From contig CM039502.1 in NCBI GenBank assembly GCA_022432975.1, forward strand, positions 19,865,228 to 19,929,227: a stretch of DNA of 64,000 bases, given 5' to 3'. Source of the DNA: Begonia masoniana (lineage: Eukaryota > Streptophyta > Magnoliopsida > Cucurbitales > Begoniaceae). Every line of letters begins with the position of its first letter. Position 1 is the stretch's first letter. Positions 1 through 11,078 of the stretch are shown here, in pieces. A program made the translations under genes and the position numbers. The notes beneath the pieces are model-generated. The model was not told the origin of the DNA, did no database searches, and saw only the letters and a list, made by a program, of their open reading frames with translations.

Positions 1-475
1 GTGTTGGTGGCCGAGGTGGTGCGCGCTGGCCGAGGATGGCGCATGCACGGTGCAGGCATGGCGTGGGCGTGGTGCAGACGTGGCGCGCAGCAGGCGCCAT
101 GGCAGATCGATGGCAGCGCCATGGCTGATCAATCGGGAAAAACAGAGCCTCAGCCGATCGATCGAGGGCTGTACGCTGCTGTGCGTGTAGCTGCAGTGCG
201 CACCTGGGCGACACGCGCATCCAGCGCGCGAGCGCACGACCAAGTGTGCCATTCCAAAATTTTTAAAAAATTTTAATTTTTCAAATATGTTTTCACCCGA
301 TTTTTTTCAACAAGTTTGGCATGTATTTTATTCACATTTTCTAAACATTTTCGAGGGTTCAAACAATCCAAAAATTGAGTCAAAATTTTTTCAAAAATTA
401 TTTTAAACTTTGTTTTAAATGTGGTATTGGTTAGCAAAGCAGCGCACCGAGCCAAAGTTGTTCGGGGGCGTTACA
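1..475 (+). repeat. Element A 5' LTR, 3' part only
   Basis: This part LTR is homologous to the last 500 bases of the LTR at 5166-7303. It ends GGCGTTACA directly before the primer binding site. It is rich in GATCGATC palindromes and GCGC. The beginning lies outside the window. An ORF across 1-276 is an accident of GC-rich LTR sequence. Confidence 0.9.
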
Positions 476-477
476 AG

Positions 478-490
478 TTGGTATCAGAGC
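478..490 (+). other. Element A primer binding site (initiator Met tRNA)
   Basis: TTGGTATCAGAGC starts two bases after the LTR end. TGGTATCAGAGC is the usual complement of the 3' end of plant initiator methionine tRNA, which primes minus-strand synthesis in most chromoviruses. Confidence 0.93.
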
Positions 491-617
491 AAAATGGTCG
501 AGTCGTTCAAAGGATTACCCGACAATGTCGGCTGCCTTGCAACGTGCTTCACCGACTGTAATTATTTCTTTCCTTTAGTTAGTTTATATCTAAGATTAGA
601 TTATTTTAACTTTGTAC

Positions 618-1740
618 ATGATCAGAATTAAAATGCAGAGGAACCAAAGACAACCTTGGCGACCTAGAAATGAACCAGTGCAACCTAGAAACTAGCTTGA
701 GGAGTCGGTTAAGCAGCTTACTGACTTGGTCACGAGACAAGCTGAATTATTGGGATCGTTAATTTTTCAGGGAGGATCGGGAAATATTTGAGCCAGTTCT
801 AGTGCGGAAAAGTTTCGGAGGTCGAAGCTTCTCGCTTTTGAAGGCCGTTTGACAGATCCGACAGCTGCTGAGAGATGGATATATACGATAGAGAACATGT
901 TTAAGTATGCCGACATGGAGGAAGAGAATAAAGTGAAGTGTGCCACTTTCCACATAGTTAATGACGCGCAGAGCTAGTGGGAGGCGGTGGAGACTACCAC
1001 CGGTGCTCAGGGTTTAACGTGGAAGGAGTTTAAAGATTTGTTTTTCGACAAATATTACAACCGGATGGTTCAAGCTGCAAAGAGGTTGGAATTCCTATAG
1101 TTAAAGCAGACCGGATCAATTGGAGAGTACATCAGGCAGTTTGAGTCTCTGTCACTATTTGCCAGCCATAAGATGAGCAGGGAAGAAGATAAAATACTCC
1201 AGTTTGTGCAGGGCTTGAAACTGGAGATCTACAAGTTAGTGAAGACTTTTGGAATCAAAGGAGTATCTTATACCAAGATTGTAGCTAAAGCATTGGAGGT
1301 GGAAGGTGGAAGAGGCCGATGATAAATGTGTGAAACCAGCTGAAGCTCGAAAAAGGATGTTTAAAGAGACAATAGCTCAGATAAGCCGAGGTGGATCTTC
1401 TTCTCAACAACAGGCAACCAAGCAGCCGGGAGGAAATCTAAGTGATCAAAGAGGCAGAAAGAAGCCACAACAACAACAGAGGGGAAAATTTTTGCAATGT
1501 CCAAAATGCTTGAAGTCCCATCCTGGTGAATGTGGGCAATATGCAGGCAAGTGTTACAATTGTTTCGAAGCTGGTCATCTTTCCCAAGACTATCCAAAGC
1601 CGAGAGTTACTCAATGCTGGAAGTGCAACCAACCTGGTCATATAGCCACAGATTGCCCTACATCGAAGAAGGGACCAACTAAGGCTACACCTAGGATTTT
1701 GCTATTATCAAGCCTGATGGTGAAGACCGTTCAGCCATGA
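618..1740 (+). pseudogene. gag: Element A gag (capsid/nucleocapsid), broken
   Basis: The translated fragments match the gag of the other Tekay-like elements here, especially F. A capsid region with a W-E-x-V-E-x-T-T-G-A-Q motif lies near 970-1010. The nucleocapsid tail (about 1495-1660) has C-P-K-C-L-K-x-H-P-G-E-C followed by two CCHC knuckles. The first knuckle (about 1555-1595) has lost its last cysteine (Q-D-Y instead of D-C). The second, C-W-K-C...G-H...D-C, is complete. A Trp codon is now TAG (975-977), a Gln codon is now TAG (1098-1100), and there are frame changes, so no full Gag can be made. Likely starts are the ATG at 618 or 633. Gag would form the cytoplasmic virus-like particle. 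Confidence 0.9.
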
Positions 1741-2348
1741 TCTCAGGTACTGTGTTTGTTAATTCAGTGCCAGCATTTACGTTGATAGATTCGGGTGCAT
1801 CTCATTCGTTTGTAGCAGCAGCTTTTATGGTGAAATTGAACCTAGAAGTGAAGCCTGCGGGGTGTATGTTTGATGTGAAGATACCGTCTGGTGAGTGTTT
1901 ACATTTTGATCAGGTGGTGCAGGATGATTTGATATTAGTCGGAAAGAAGCAACTGCCAACTACTTTAATTGTAATGGGGATAACCGGGTGTGATGTAATA
2001 CTCGGTATGGATTGGTTGTCCTATCATCATGCTACAATTGATTGCCGAGCAGGAACAGTTAATTTTCAACATCCGAATGGTGAGAAGCTTTCACTGCAGT
2101 CTTTGAGGAGTGTGCAAAAACTTTCAGTTATGACGTCGATGGATGCTCGGGAATCTATTATGAGTGAGTTCGTTTGCTTTCTTGCAACCATTGTAGATTC
2201 TCATTCTTTGGTAAAAGTTAAACCTCAGGATATATCTGTTGTTCATGATTTTCCCAAGGTATTCTTGGATGATTTGCCTGGTCTACCTCCAGACATGGAA
2301 ATCGAGTTTGTGATTGATACTTATCCTGGAGCAGAACCTGTGTCGTAG
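1737..2348 (+). pseudogene. pol: Element A aspartic protease and start of RT region
   Basis: A retropepsin domain with the catalytic L-I-D-S-G-A-S-H-S-F motif (Asp codon at 1788) and the later I-L-G-M-D-W-L motif near 2005. Both are standard for Ty3/gypsy proteases that cut the Gag-Pol polyprotein. The tail ([14 protein letters not shown]) is the conserved lead-in to RT. The frame ends at TAG 2346-2348, where sister elements have a Lys codon (V-S-K-N-P-Y). The protease itself is open. Confidence 0.92.
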
Positions 2349-3030
2349 AATCCTTACAAGTTGGCTCCACCTGAACTGAAAAAACTGAAGAAGCAACAGG
2401 AAGAATTGGTTGATAAGTTGTTTATACGCCCTATTTTTTCGCCGTGGGGAGTGCCCGTTTTGTTTGTAAAGAAGAAGGACGGGTCGCTTTGGTTGTGTAT
2501 CAATTATCGGGAGCTGAACAAGCTGACCGTTAAGAACAAGTATTCGTTGTCGAGGATTGATGACTTGTTTGATCAGCTTCAGGGAGCTCGGATTTTCTCT
2601 AAGTTCGATTTGAGATTAGGGTATTGCCAGTTGAAGGTTAGATCGCAAGATATCCCGAAAATAGCTTTCCGGACGAGATGCGAACACTTTGAGTTTTTGG
2701 TTATGTCGTTCGGATTGACGAATGCTCCAGCTGCGTTCATGGACTTGATGAATCAGGTATTTTGGGAGTATCTCGATAAATTCGTGATTGTGTTTATCGA
2801 CGATATTCTATATATTCCCGTGATGAAGACGAGCATAAGGAGCATTTTAGGATCGTTCTAGAAACTTTGAAACGGCATCAGCTGTATGCAAAGTTTTCAG
2901 AGTGCAAGTTTTGGCTGAACAAAGTGCATTTTATAGGCCATGTCATTTCCAGTGGGGGAATATCAGTGGATTCAGCCAAGATTCAATCGATCAGAGAATG
3001 GCCTCAGCCGATGAATGTCAGTGAGATTTG
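2349..3030 (+). pseudogene. pol: Element A reverse transcriptase, broken
   Basis: RT palm and fingers follow from the protease in the same gene. Visible motifs are [36 protein letters not shown] and the catalytic F-I-D-D-I-L near 2792-2809 (the YXDD equivalent). Just after F-I-D-D-I-L the frame shifts. It resumes as the thumb/connection (K-F-S-E-C-K-F-W) and hits an in-frame TGA at about 3029-3031. Catalytic residues are intact but the chain is not. Confidence 0.92.
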
Positions 3031-3043
3031 AAGTTTTCTGGGG

Positions 3044-3676
3044 TTGGCAGGCTATTACAGGAAATTTATTGAGGGATTTTCTAAGATAGCAGCACCCTTG
3101 ACCCGGCTGACTAGAAAAGATGTGAAGTATGATTGGTCTGAAGACTGTGAGCTTAGTTTCCAGATGTTGAAGCAAAAGTTGACTACAACTTCAGTTCTAA
3201 CATTGCCAGTGGCAGAAGAGAAATTCAGTATTTACTGTGATACCTCTCAGATCGGGTTGGGTTGTGTGCTGATGCAGAATGATAAGGTGATAGCTTATGC
3301 TTCCAGGCAGCTGTAGTCTTATAAGAAGAACTATTCAACCTATGATTTGGAGTTAGCAGCCGTTGTCTTTGCTTTGAAGATCTACAGGCATTATCTGTAT
3401 GGTCAGCAGTGTGAGGTATATTTAGATCACAAAAGTTTGAAGTATATCTTCACTCAAAAGGAGCTGAAAATGAGGCAGCGGCGGTGGTTAGAGTTCGTTA
3501 AGGACTACGATTTGGAGTTCAAATACCACCCCAGTAAGGCCAATGTGGTGGCAGATGCATTGAGCCGTGTGTCAACCTCAGTGTCTGCAATGAAGGCTGA
3601 GATGTCAGTGGTGTTGAGAGCTGAGTTTCTGAGGTTTTATTTGGAGTTGGTTTCAGATGTAACTACAGTGTTGTAA
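3044..3676 (+). pseudogene. pol: Element A RNase H and connection domain, broken
   Basis: It begins with [15 protein letters not shown], the conserved RT connection, then RNase H with I-Y-C-D-T-S (first catalytic Asp), [10 protein letters not shown] (Glu) and Y-L-D-H-K-S-L-K-Y (Asp). The domain degrades the RNA strand during reverse transcription. It is split by TAG at 3316-3318 (a Lys codon in sister copies) and ends at TAA 3674-3676. Confidence 0.92.
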
Positions 3677-4774
3677 GCTTTATCTCTGAAGCCTACTATT
3701 TTGGAGAAGATTAGAGAAGCTCAGCAGGAAGATTCAGAGTGCAACAAATTAAAGCTGAGTATGTTGTCTGATGACAGGACTGATTCCAGCTACTCGGAAT
3801 AGGGAATTCTGAAGTTCCGTAATCTGTTGTATGTTCCAAGTAGTGAGCAACTTCGGAAAGAGATTTTAGCTGAAGATCATTCTTCAAGGTTTTCTGTTCA
3901 TCCTGGCAGTACTAAAATGTACAGAGACCTCAAGCAGCATTATTGGTGGCCTAGCATGAAGAAGTCTGTAGCAGAGTATGTAGAAACATGTTTGGTCTGT
4001 CAGCAGGTGAAAGTAGAACATCAAAGACCTTGCCAGGAAATTACAGCCATTGCCGGTTCCTAAGTTGAATTGGAACCAAATTTCGATCGATTTTGTTGTT
4101 GGATTACCCCGGACGACGAGAGGATTTGATGGTATATGGCTGATTGTCGATTGCTTAACCAAATCAGCCTATTTTCTACCAGTGAAGATGACGTATATTA
4201 TGGATCAGTTCGTTGAGCTGTACATTCAGGAGATTTTTAAGTTGCACAGTGTACCGACTTTGATAGTATCAGATAGTGACCCGAAGTTCACATCAAAGTT
4301 TTGGAAGAGTCTGCATAAGGCAAGCGAACTCGTTTGAATTTCAGTACTTCATTTCATCCTCACACGGATGGACAATCTGAGCGGACTATTCAGATTTTAG
4401 AGGATATGCTCCGAGCTTGTGTACTGGAGTTTCAGGGTTCTTAGAGCAGGCATTTGCCTTTGGTGGAGTTCTCGTATAATAACAGTTATCAGGACACGAT
4501 TGGCATGGCTCAATACAAGGCTCTATATGGGAGTAAATGCAGATCGCCGCTTTATTTGGATGAAGTCGGGGAAGTTAGTTTGATTGGACCCGAAATTGTG
4601 CAACAAACTACGGATAAAATTAAATTCATTTGGCAGCGTATTCTGACAGCTCAGAGTCGGCAGAAGAGCTATGCCGATGGTAGGAGGCGGGAGCTTGAAT
4701 TTGAAGTGGGGGACAAGATTTTCTTAAAGATTTCGCCATTTAAGGGGGTGATGAGGTTCGGGAAGCAGGGGTAA
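3677..4774 (+). pseudogene. pol: Element A integrase, broken
   Basis: The N-terminal HHCC zinc domain is seen at about 3870-4010 ([24 protein letters not shown]). The catalytic core has I-D-F-V-V-G-L-P-R and I-W-L-I-V-D-C-L-T-K-S-A (first Asp; the usual R is C here), then I-V-S-D-S-D-P-K-F (second Asp), and I-Q-I-L-E-D-M-L-R (Glu) near 4390 in another frame. A stop lies near 3800 and frames change near 4060, 4330 and 4440. The family integrates cDNA; this copy cannot. Confidence 0.9.
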
Positions 4775-5152
4775 GTTGAACCCGAGGTATGTTTAACCGT
4801 TCCCGATCGTGAAGAGAGTTAGGAAGACAGCATATCAGTTGGAGCTGCTAGGTTCGATGGAAGGAGTGCACAATGTGTTTCATGTCTCTATGCTGAGGAA
4901 GTGCCTAAGGGATCCATCACACGTCGTAGTGCAACAGGACATTGAGGTGCAACCTACGCTATCTTACGAGGAGAAACCGGTGGAGATTTTGGACTATGCA
5001 GTAAAGAAGTTGCGCAATAAGGACATTCCACTGGTAAAGGTGCTGTGGCGTAACCACAATGTTGAAAAAGCGACGTGGGAGCAGCAGCAGGATATGATGG
5101 AGCGCTATCCTGAGCTCTTCAGGTACGCAAATTTTGAGGACAAAATTTTTGT
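4775..5152 (+). pseudogene. pol: Element A integrase C-terminus with chromodomain
   Basis: The integrase C-terminal domain (Y-Q-L-E-L, V-H-N-V-F-H-V-S-M-L-R-K-C-L) is followed by a chromodomain at about 4965-5115, with V-E-I-L-D-Y...L-R-N-K and the core L-V-K-V-L-W-R-N-H...A-T-W-E. This chromodomain places the element in the chromoviruses, Tekay/Del group, whose members tend to insert into heterochromatin. A single-base insertion near 4770 separates it from the rest of integrase. Confidence 0.9.
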
Positions 5153-5165
5153 AAGGAGGGTGGAT
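5153..5165 (+). other. Element A polypurine tract
   Basis: AAGGAGGGTGGAT directly precedes the 3' LTR. The same tract (AAGGAGGGTAGAT, on the minus strand) precedes the LTRs of H and I. It primes plus-strand DNA synthesis. Confidence 0.88.
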
Positions 5166-7303
5166 TGTAACACCCGAAAATTTCCTATAACATGCATAGC
5201 CTTAGATTAGATGTGCTATGATAATTTAACTTTGATTCTAGGGTTATGTTAAGTATTAAGTTATAGAGTGAAGGTTGGAAGAGTAATTGAGTGAAAACTC
5301 TAGGATTTGAGTGGTTGGAAGTTTGTGTTGGGTTGAATTGACTTAAAGATAAATTAAGTGTAGAAAAAAGGGGGAAAGAATTGAAAGTTCACATTGAATT
5401 TGAGATTTTTGGTCGCCGGTTCTGTTTCGGTTATTTCCGATTGGCCAAGTTGCTTGGTTGTTGAATTTGATTGTTTCAATGGATAGTAGACGTGTGGAGG
5501 TTTACAGAATGGGGTGGAATGTCTAAATCTGTTGAAAAACGAGTAAGTTATGGCCAATTGAAGAATAGACACTAAAATTGTAGGAAAAATTGGGTTTAGG
5601 GTTTACAACTTTAAAGATGGTTAAATTATTGTTAGTTTTTGTTAGGTAATTCCTTAGAATTTCTTAGAGTGTTGCTAAGTTATTTTCCTATATTTGTTAG
5701 CTTGACGAGCTAGTGGTTGACGTAGTTGGAGAAAGTGAACACGGGCCGAGAAACCCAAATAAGTAGAGGAACGCTTTTGTTGCCTTCGGGCCTACACCAT
5801 GGAACTGTAGGGTTTAATGGTTGGTTGTTTGCTTGGTGTCATGTTGTTTTGAAAATTTTCTTAACATGTATCATGGTTTTGAATTACGCCAAATACGAGT
5901 TTTAGCATTGTTTTGAATTGTGAGCGTGAAACGTAATAAGATAAAAGAAATGCAAACTTGGTCTTGAATAGAGCTGCATTGTCGGGAATAAGTGCTGGAG
6001 TGTAGCACCCCGAGAGGACTAGTTATAGGATTCTACGATCGATGTAGGTGAGGAAAATCGTGTATGGTCGTCCTAGACAATTATGGGATGTGTACCATCT
6101 GGTTTTGCTTGGTTGGATCAAGGTGTGGCCGTCTTAGACAGTTATGAGATGTGTGACTACTTGAACACGGCCTATGAAAAGATTAATGCAACGAACATGA
6201 ATTGTGCACAACTGAGAGTTAGAAACCGCATGTGTTAGGAGAATGGTCTGCATTGTGTTTGTTGCTTTCATTATTCTCTACTTGCTAAGTATTAGGCTTA
6301 CTATTTTTTGTTCTGTGGTGTAGGTGATGACGTTTATTCAGCTGAGCTTGATGAGGGAACCCAGGACTAGGATGTAGTCATTGACGCACGGGGCACGCCG
6401 ATGCGGGCAGTTTTCGGGGCGCTTCGACCATGGATTGCTGGGTTGTGAAGGGTGAATACATTTTGGATTGTAGATAGGTATTTTGTTGGAATTGTTTGGG
6501 TGTGAATGTTGGTCTTTATAAACTTGATGAATGTTGTTTTGAATACATATTTAAAGGTTTGGCTTTCAGATTTATGGTTTTCGAAACTTTAGCTATTATG
6601 CTGCTCATTTTTTTTAAAAGCCAACCACGTCGGGTTTCACATGTTTCTACGTTTTTACACGTTTTGGAGTCGATTTTCCAAAAATTTAACGTGTCAAGGA
6701 GTCGGGGATGTCGAGAAAAGTTTGGAATAAATTTTAGGTGATTTGGTGGAGTGTGGTTTGAAGAAAAATGGAGCAAAGGCGAAAATAGGTGAAAAAGGGT
6801 GGTGGTGGCCGAGGTGGTGCATGCTGGCCAGGGATGGCGCGCGCACGGTGCAGACGTGGCGTGGGCATGGTGCAGACGTGGCGCGTAGCAGGCACCGTGG
6901 CCGATTGATTGCAGCGCCATGGCCAATCAATCGGGAAAATTAGAGCCTCAGCTGATCGATTGGCTTTGTGCGCCGATCGATCGCGGGCTATACGCTGCTG
7001 CACGCGCAGTGCGAGTAGCTGCAGCGTGCACTGCCTGGGCGACGTGCGCACCTAGCCCGCGGGCGCACGCCCAAGTGTGACATTCTGAATTTTTTAAAAA
7101 ATTTTAATTTTTCAAATATGTTTTCACCCGCTCTTTTTTGACACATTTGGCACGTATTTTACGTTTGTTTTCCAAACATTTTTGAGTCGAAAAACCCAAT
7201 ATTTGAGTGAAAATTTTATAAAAAATTATCTTAAACTTCGTTTTAAATGTCGTATTGGTTAGTAAAGTAGCACACCGAGCCGGGGTTGTTCGATGGCGTT
7301 ACA
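5166..7303 (+). repeat. Element A 3' LTR (complete, 2.1 kb)
   Basis: Starts TGTAACACCC after the polypurine tract and ends GGCGTTACA, the same end as the 5' LTR. It carries the shared structured leader described in the findings: micro-exon about 5723-5755, a weak donor (AATAAGT, 5757-5763), a GCC-TTCG-GGC hairpin near 5782-5791, arm CCTACACCA at 5791, branch-like TGCTAAGT near 6283, and arm TGGTGTAGG with TAG|GTGA at 6316-6324. The following frame is open for 15 codons and then stops. The last 500 bases are GATCGATC-rich. Confidence 0.93.
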
Positions 7304-7684
7304 CATTTTAACTAGTAGGAAGTGGGTTGACTTTGTCAAACGATCCACAATCACTCAGATCCAGTTGTGTCCTCTAGTTGTTCTTGGGAGTTCAACAATA
7401 AAATCCATGGAAATCTGCTTTCATTTCCACTCCAGGATTGGCAATGGCTGTAAGGTCCCTACCGACCTCTGGTGCTCTGACTTAACCTGTTAGGAAATCA
7501 CACAGGTTTCAATGTACTTGGTGACTTCTCTCTTCATATTCGGCCACCAGAAGTGCTGCATTAAGTCCCGGTAAATTTTGGTACTTTCCGAGTGCACAGA
7601 GTAAGCCGAAGATTGTGCTTCAGTCGAAATCTCTTTCTTTAATTCCTCATCATTAGGCACATACCACCTATGCCTGAACTTCAA
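7304..7684 (-). pseudogene. pol: Element C integrase, N-terminal part, truncated by A
   Basis: This strand encodes [14 protein letters not shown], then the zinc-domain pattern (H-S-E-S-T-K-I-Y-R-D-L, Q-H-F-W-W-P-N-M-K-R). It then continues in other frames to the first catalytic block near 7330 (compare V-D-R-L-T-K-S-A in E). Integrase stops at 7304 where element A begins. The gene is also internally shifted. Confidence 0.87.
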
Positions 7685-8205
7685 TACACCACCATCCGAC
7701 AGATTGAAATCGGCGAGTCCTTGGATGTCATGCTCAACCTGTATTTCTCACACTCCAAGTCTCTTCGTTGAGCTTCTCGTATCTTGTCCAATATCGTCGG
7801 CCTAAGAGAAATGTTTCTCAACCTGTTCAACTCTTTTTGTGTAAACAGGTACTTCAGCTTTCTGTGATCTGAAAAAACTTCGCATTGTTGCCAACTCAAA
7901 TAGTGTCTCCATATCTTTAATGCGAAGACAACTTCCACTAGCTCAAGGTCATGCGTCGGATAATTCTGCTCATACGACTTTAACTGCCAAGAAGCGTACG
8001 TGATAACCCTTCCTTCCTGCATAAGTACGCATCCAAGTCCAACCTTAGATGCATCGCAGTATATGCTGAACTTGTCGCCCTCAACTGACAGTGTCAAAAC
8101 TAGAGTCGTAGTCAATTTCTGTTTCAGCTCCTGAAAGCTCTCAATGAATTTTCGGTAATACCCGGTCAATCCACGAAACCCTCGTACCTCCCGTACATTC
8201 TTAGG
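7685..8205 (-). pseudogene. pol: Element C RNase H, broken
   Basis: It shows [39 protein letters not shown] and F-S-D-H-R-K-L-K-Y. These are the connection and the catalytic Asp/Glu/Asp signatures of the Ty3 RNase H. About 60 residues normally found between the connection and RNase H are missing, and so is a segment after the third motif, so it is internally deleted. Confidence 0.88.
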
Positions 8206-9032
8206 CTGGGGCTAATCCTTGACAACCTCAATTTTAGTCGGATCCACAGAAATTGCCTCCTGAGATATAATATGGCCAAGGAAACTAATTCGGTCCAACC
8301 AAAATTCACACTTGGAGAACTTGGGTAAAGCTGTTGTTGTTTTAAAATCCTTAAGACAATTCGTAGTTGCTCTTCGTGTTCCTCCTTCGTTTTAGAATAG
8401 ACCAAGATGTCATCAATAAAAACGATGACAAACTTGTCCAAATACTCCTTAAAGACGCGATTCATTAGGTCCGTGAAAGCCACAGGGGCATTTGTAAGTC
8501 AAAAAGACATTACTAAAAACTCATAATGCCCGTACCTTATTCGAAACGCCGTCTTCTGAACATCTTCTCTTCTAACTCTCAACTGGCAATGACCCGATCG
8601 TAGGTCAATTCTCGAAAACACTCGGGCACCCTGCAGTTGGTGAAATAAGTCATCTATTTGGGGTAACGGGTATTGATTTTTCACCGTCAACTTGTTCAAC
8701 TCTCTACAATCAAAACACATCCTGAGAGTTCCGTCCTTCTTCCTAACGAACAGAACTGGCGCATCCCATGGAGAAAAGCTAGGTCGGATGAATCCCTTAT
8801 CCAATAATTCTTCTAGCTGATACTTTAACTCTTTGAGTTCGACAGGCGCCAATATGTACGGATTCTTGGAAACAGGTTCAGAACTTGGATACACATCAAT
8901 TACAAATTCGATCTCCCTATCCGGTGGCAATCTGGGAAGATCGTCGCGGAAGATCTCTACGAATTCTCTCACTATCAAAATGTCACTTGGCTTTACTCCA
9001 TTAAGCAATTGAGTATCAACCATCGTGGCCAA
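8166..9032 (-). pseudogene. pol: Element C reverse transcriptase, broken
   Basis: RT motifs in order on the minus strand: [57 protein letters not shown], then [13 protein letters not shown] (catalytic Asp pair) near 8410. A TGA replaces the Gly codon of S-F-G-L-T-N-A-P at 8499-8501, and a frameshift lies near 8330. The conserved residues show it was once functional. Confidence 0.91.
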
Positions 9033-9337
9033 GTAAACTAAGCAACTATCTTTAAACTACTCTCAAACCATCATCGAATAGGAAGTAGGTAGCCCTCGTC
9101 CTATTCATTGCTTGGAAGGTAAACTTTTCTCTGTTCGAGAGACGAAAAGTCATTATCCCAGATTTGTAGTCAATGGTGGCGAAATGGCGAGACAGCCAGT
9201 CCATCCCCAAAAATCAGATCATACCGCTCTATGCCCATAACTATCAGACGGGCATAAAGGGTATTATTCCCCACCGAGACGACATTGCCTTGGAAAATAT
9301 GATCTGACTGCATATGCTCACCCGAAGGCAGCATTAC
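9033..9337 (-). pseudogene. pol: Element C protease, C-terminal half, cut by element B
   Basis: It encodes V-M-L-P-S-G-E-H-M-Q-S-D and the I-E-R-Y-D-L-I-F-G motif, the second half of the retropepsin fold seen whole in element E. The catalytic half lies 6.7 kb away at 16037-16330 on the other side of B. The join at 9337/9338 carries the target duplication ATTAC (9333-9337). Confidence 0.9.
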
Positions 9338-10738
9338 GGACACGGGGTCCCTTAACAAAGGGGCCCGTGTACAACCCACAAATTGTTAGGAAATGTGCTT
9401 GGGTGCAAGTGTATGCAAAGATCTAAAATAAAGAGAAGAAGTGACAAGAAATATAACTAAAATGCATGAGTGTGAAGTGAGTGCAAGGTGGCCAAATATG
9501 ATGATTATTATGAGGGTGTGAAATGTAAAGAAAAATAAGAAGAAAGAGATGAAGAAGAGATGTGATGCAAGAGATGATAATGCAATGCTAAAAGAGAAAT
9601 AAAATGACATAAAATAAAGGTGAAGGTGTGTGAATGATGGAGCTGAAAATAAAAGTGCTTTTGTGTGAATGTGATAGCAATAAAAATAAAGAAAATACCC
9701 TTGGAGGTTCCTTAGAGCGATCTTACGGTTTAAGCTCTAGGATAAACGTTTTTTGGGAGGAAAACGACCACCGTAGGTCGGGATTTTTCGTCATCGGTCC
9801 AACTTCCAATGGAGAAGGTGAGGGAATGAATAAGAATTAACCTAGCAACCCAAGCTAGGATAGCAATGGAGGCTAACTCCTCTTGGTTCAAAGAACCAAG
9901 GAAAAACCAAGCAAAAAGCTTAGGAAAATAAGGTATTTTATTAATTTTGGCAAAAAGTTTCATACAAACACTAATGCCATGCATTTATAGAAGTCCTAGG
10001 GTGGATTAGGGTTGAAAAGGATGAATTTGGGCCGTTGGATTTGAAGAAAAATGAAGAATGGTCGAGATGGCACGATTTGGTGCACGCAGGGCGCGCCAAT
10101 CAGCGCGCAGCGTGCGCGCCAGTCAGCAATCCGCGCGCGTAGCGCAGCCAACCCGGGCGCACCACCTCAGCGCCCCGCGCCCCTCTGCCTGCGCGCTCCA
10201 ACGCGCCTGCCCGCACTCCAGCGCCTGCCCGCGTGCCTCCAGATGTCCAGTTTTGATTTCCTCCGTGCCAAAACTTGATCAACGGCTTATTTTTGTCCAA
10301 GTCACAAATCCATGCCCTCCCCAACTCTCCTAGCTGCAAAACCATGCCTTTGAATGTGGACACTTCTTTGGGCCGGGTATTTCTTTGGACTAGATTTGTG
10401 GAGGCCTTTGTTTCTTTGAATTTGTTGAATTTCCTTCAACCATTAATCCACCACCATTCATCTAACCCTAACCACACAATCTAATGCATGAAATGCAATT
10501 ATAAAATCCTTACAAAAAGGCTAATGTATGCCAATGAGTTTGAAAAACAAAAATTACAATTTCAAGGTCCGGGAAGACAAATTCCCATAGGGCTAAGTAA
10601 TGACTCCTCCAAGCGATCCATATGTAATCTTTCTTCATAAATTTTCCTACAAAAATAAAAACACCTAATAAATAGAGAATTTAGGTAAGGCACGAGATTC
10701 TACTAATTTTCTTTTAATATGCATCCCGAGACATGTCA
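9338..10738 (-). repeat. Element B 3' LTR (left copy)
   Basis: A direct repeat of 14640-16031, close to identical along its length. On the minus strand it runs TGACATG...CCGTGTC; the terminal base at 9338 is G where the other copy has T (an end substitution). It contains a GCGCGC-rich block (about 10080-10240) and no sign of the structured leader of the Tekay-like LTRs. ORFs inside have no coding support. Confidence 0.93.
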
Positions 10739-11078
10739 TCCTCTCCGGGTGATTTGAGGATTTGACCTCAAATCCGTTGATTGACTTCATCTCAAGGATG
10801 ACTCCAGCAATTTCTCGTTTATTAGTTTGTTTATTAATTTTGATAGGTTTGAGTTTGAAGGCAATGAGGACATGTTCTTCGTTAAAAATTCTAGGTGACA
10901 TGGAGGATGGATGGTCTTACTGAAATTTTCTTTGGTGAGAGTGGTGAGATTGAATTCAACGGCTACTTTGGAGGCGATTGCTCGGTAATGGAAGGAATTT
11001 TTCCAAGGTAGGTGAATTCGATAATTAGTAAGGTGGAAATGCTAAAATCCTTCAACCAAAGAAATAGTCCAATTAATA
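10739..11078 (-). other. Element B 3' untranslated interior with polypurine tract
   Basis: Minus-strand CCCGGAGAGGA (10739-10749) directly precedes the 3' LTR and is the likely polypurine tract. The remaining 330 bases carry no recognisable domain. Confidence 0.7.

Larger units (their letters stand above)
1..7303 (+). mobile_element. Element A: Tekay-like Ty3/gypsy retrotransposon, 5' end cut by window edge
   Basis: Order seen on the + strand: end of a 5' LTR, primer site, gag, protease, RT, RNase H, integrase, chromodomain, polypurine tract, complete 3' LTR. The start of the window (1-475) matches the end of the 3' LTR (about 6800-7303), including the GATCGATCG-rich stretch and the motif ending GTTACA. 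The right flank (7304 on) is the integrase of element C on the opposite strand, so A inserted into C. The target duplication cannot be tested because A's left end is outside the window. Many stops and shifts make it a dead copy. Confidence 0.93.

Noticed and set aside
10051..10363. Alanine/arginine-rich frames on both strands in B's LTR (and the copies near 15342-15626)
   Set aside because: GC-rich LTR sequence with several overlapping open frames and no conserved frame between the two LTR copies (indels near 15480).
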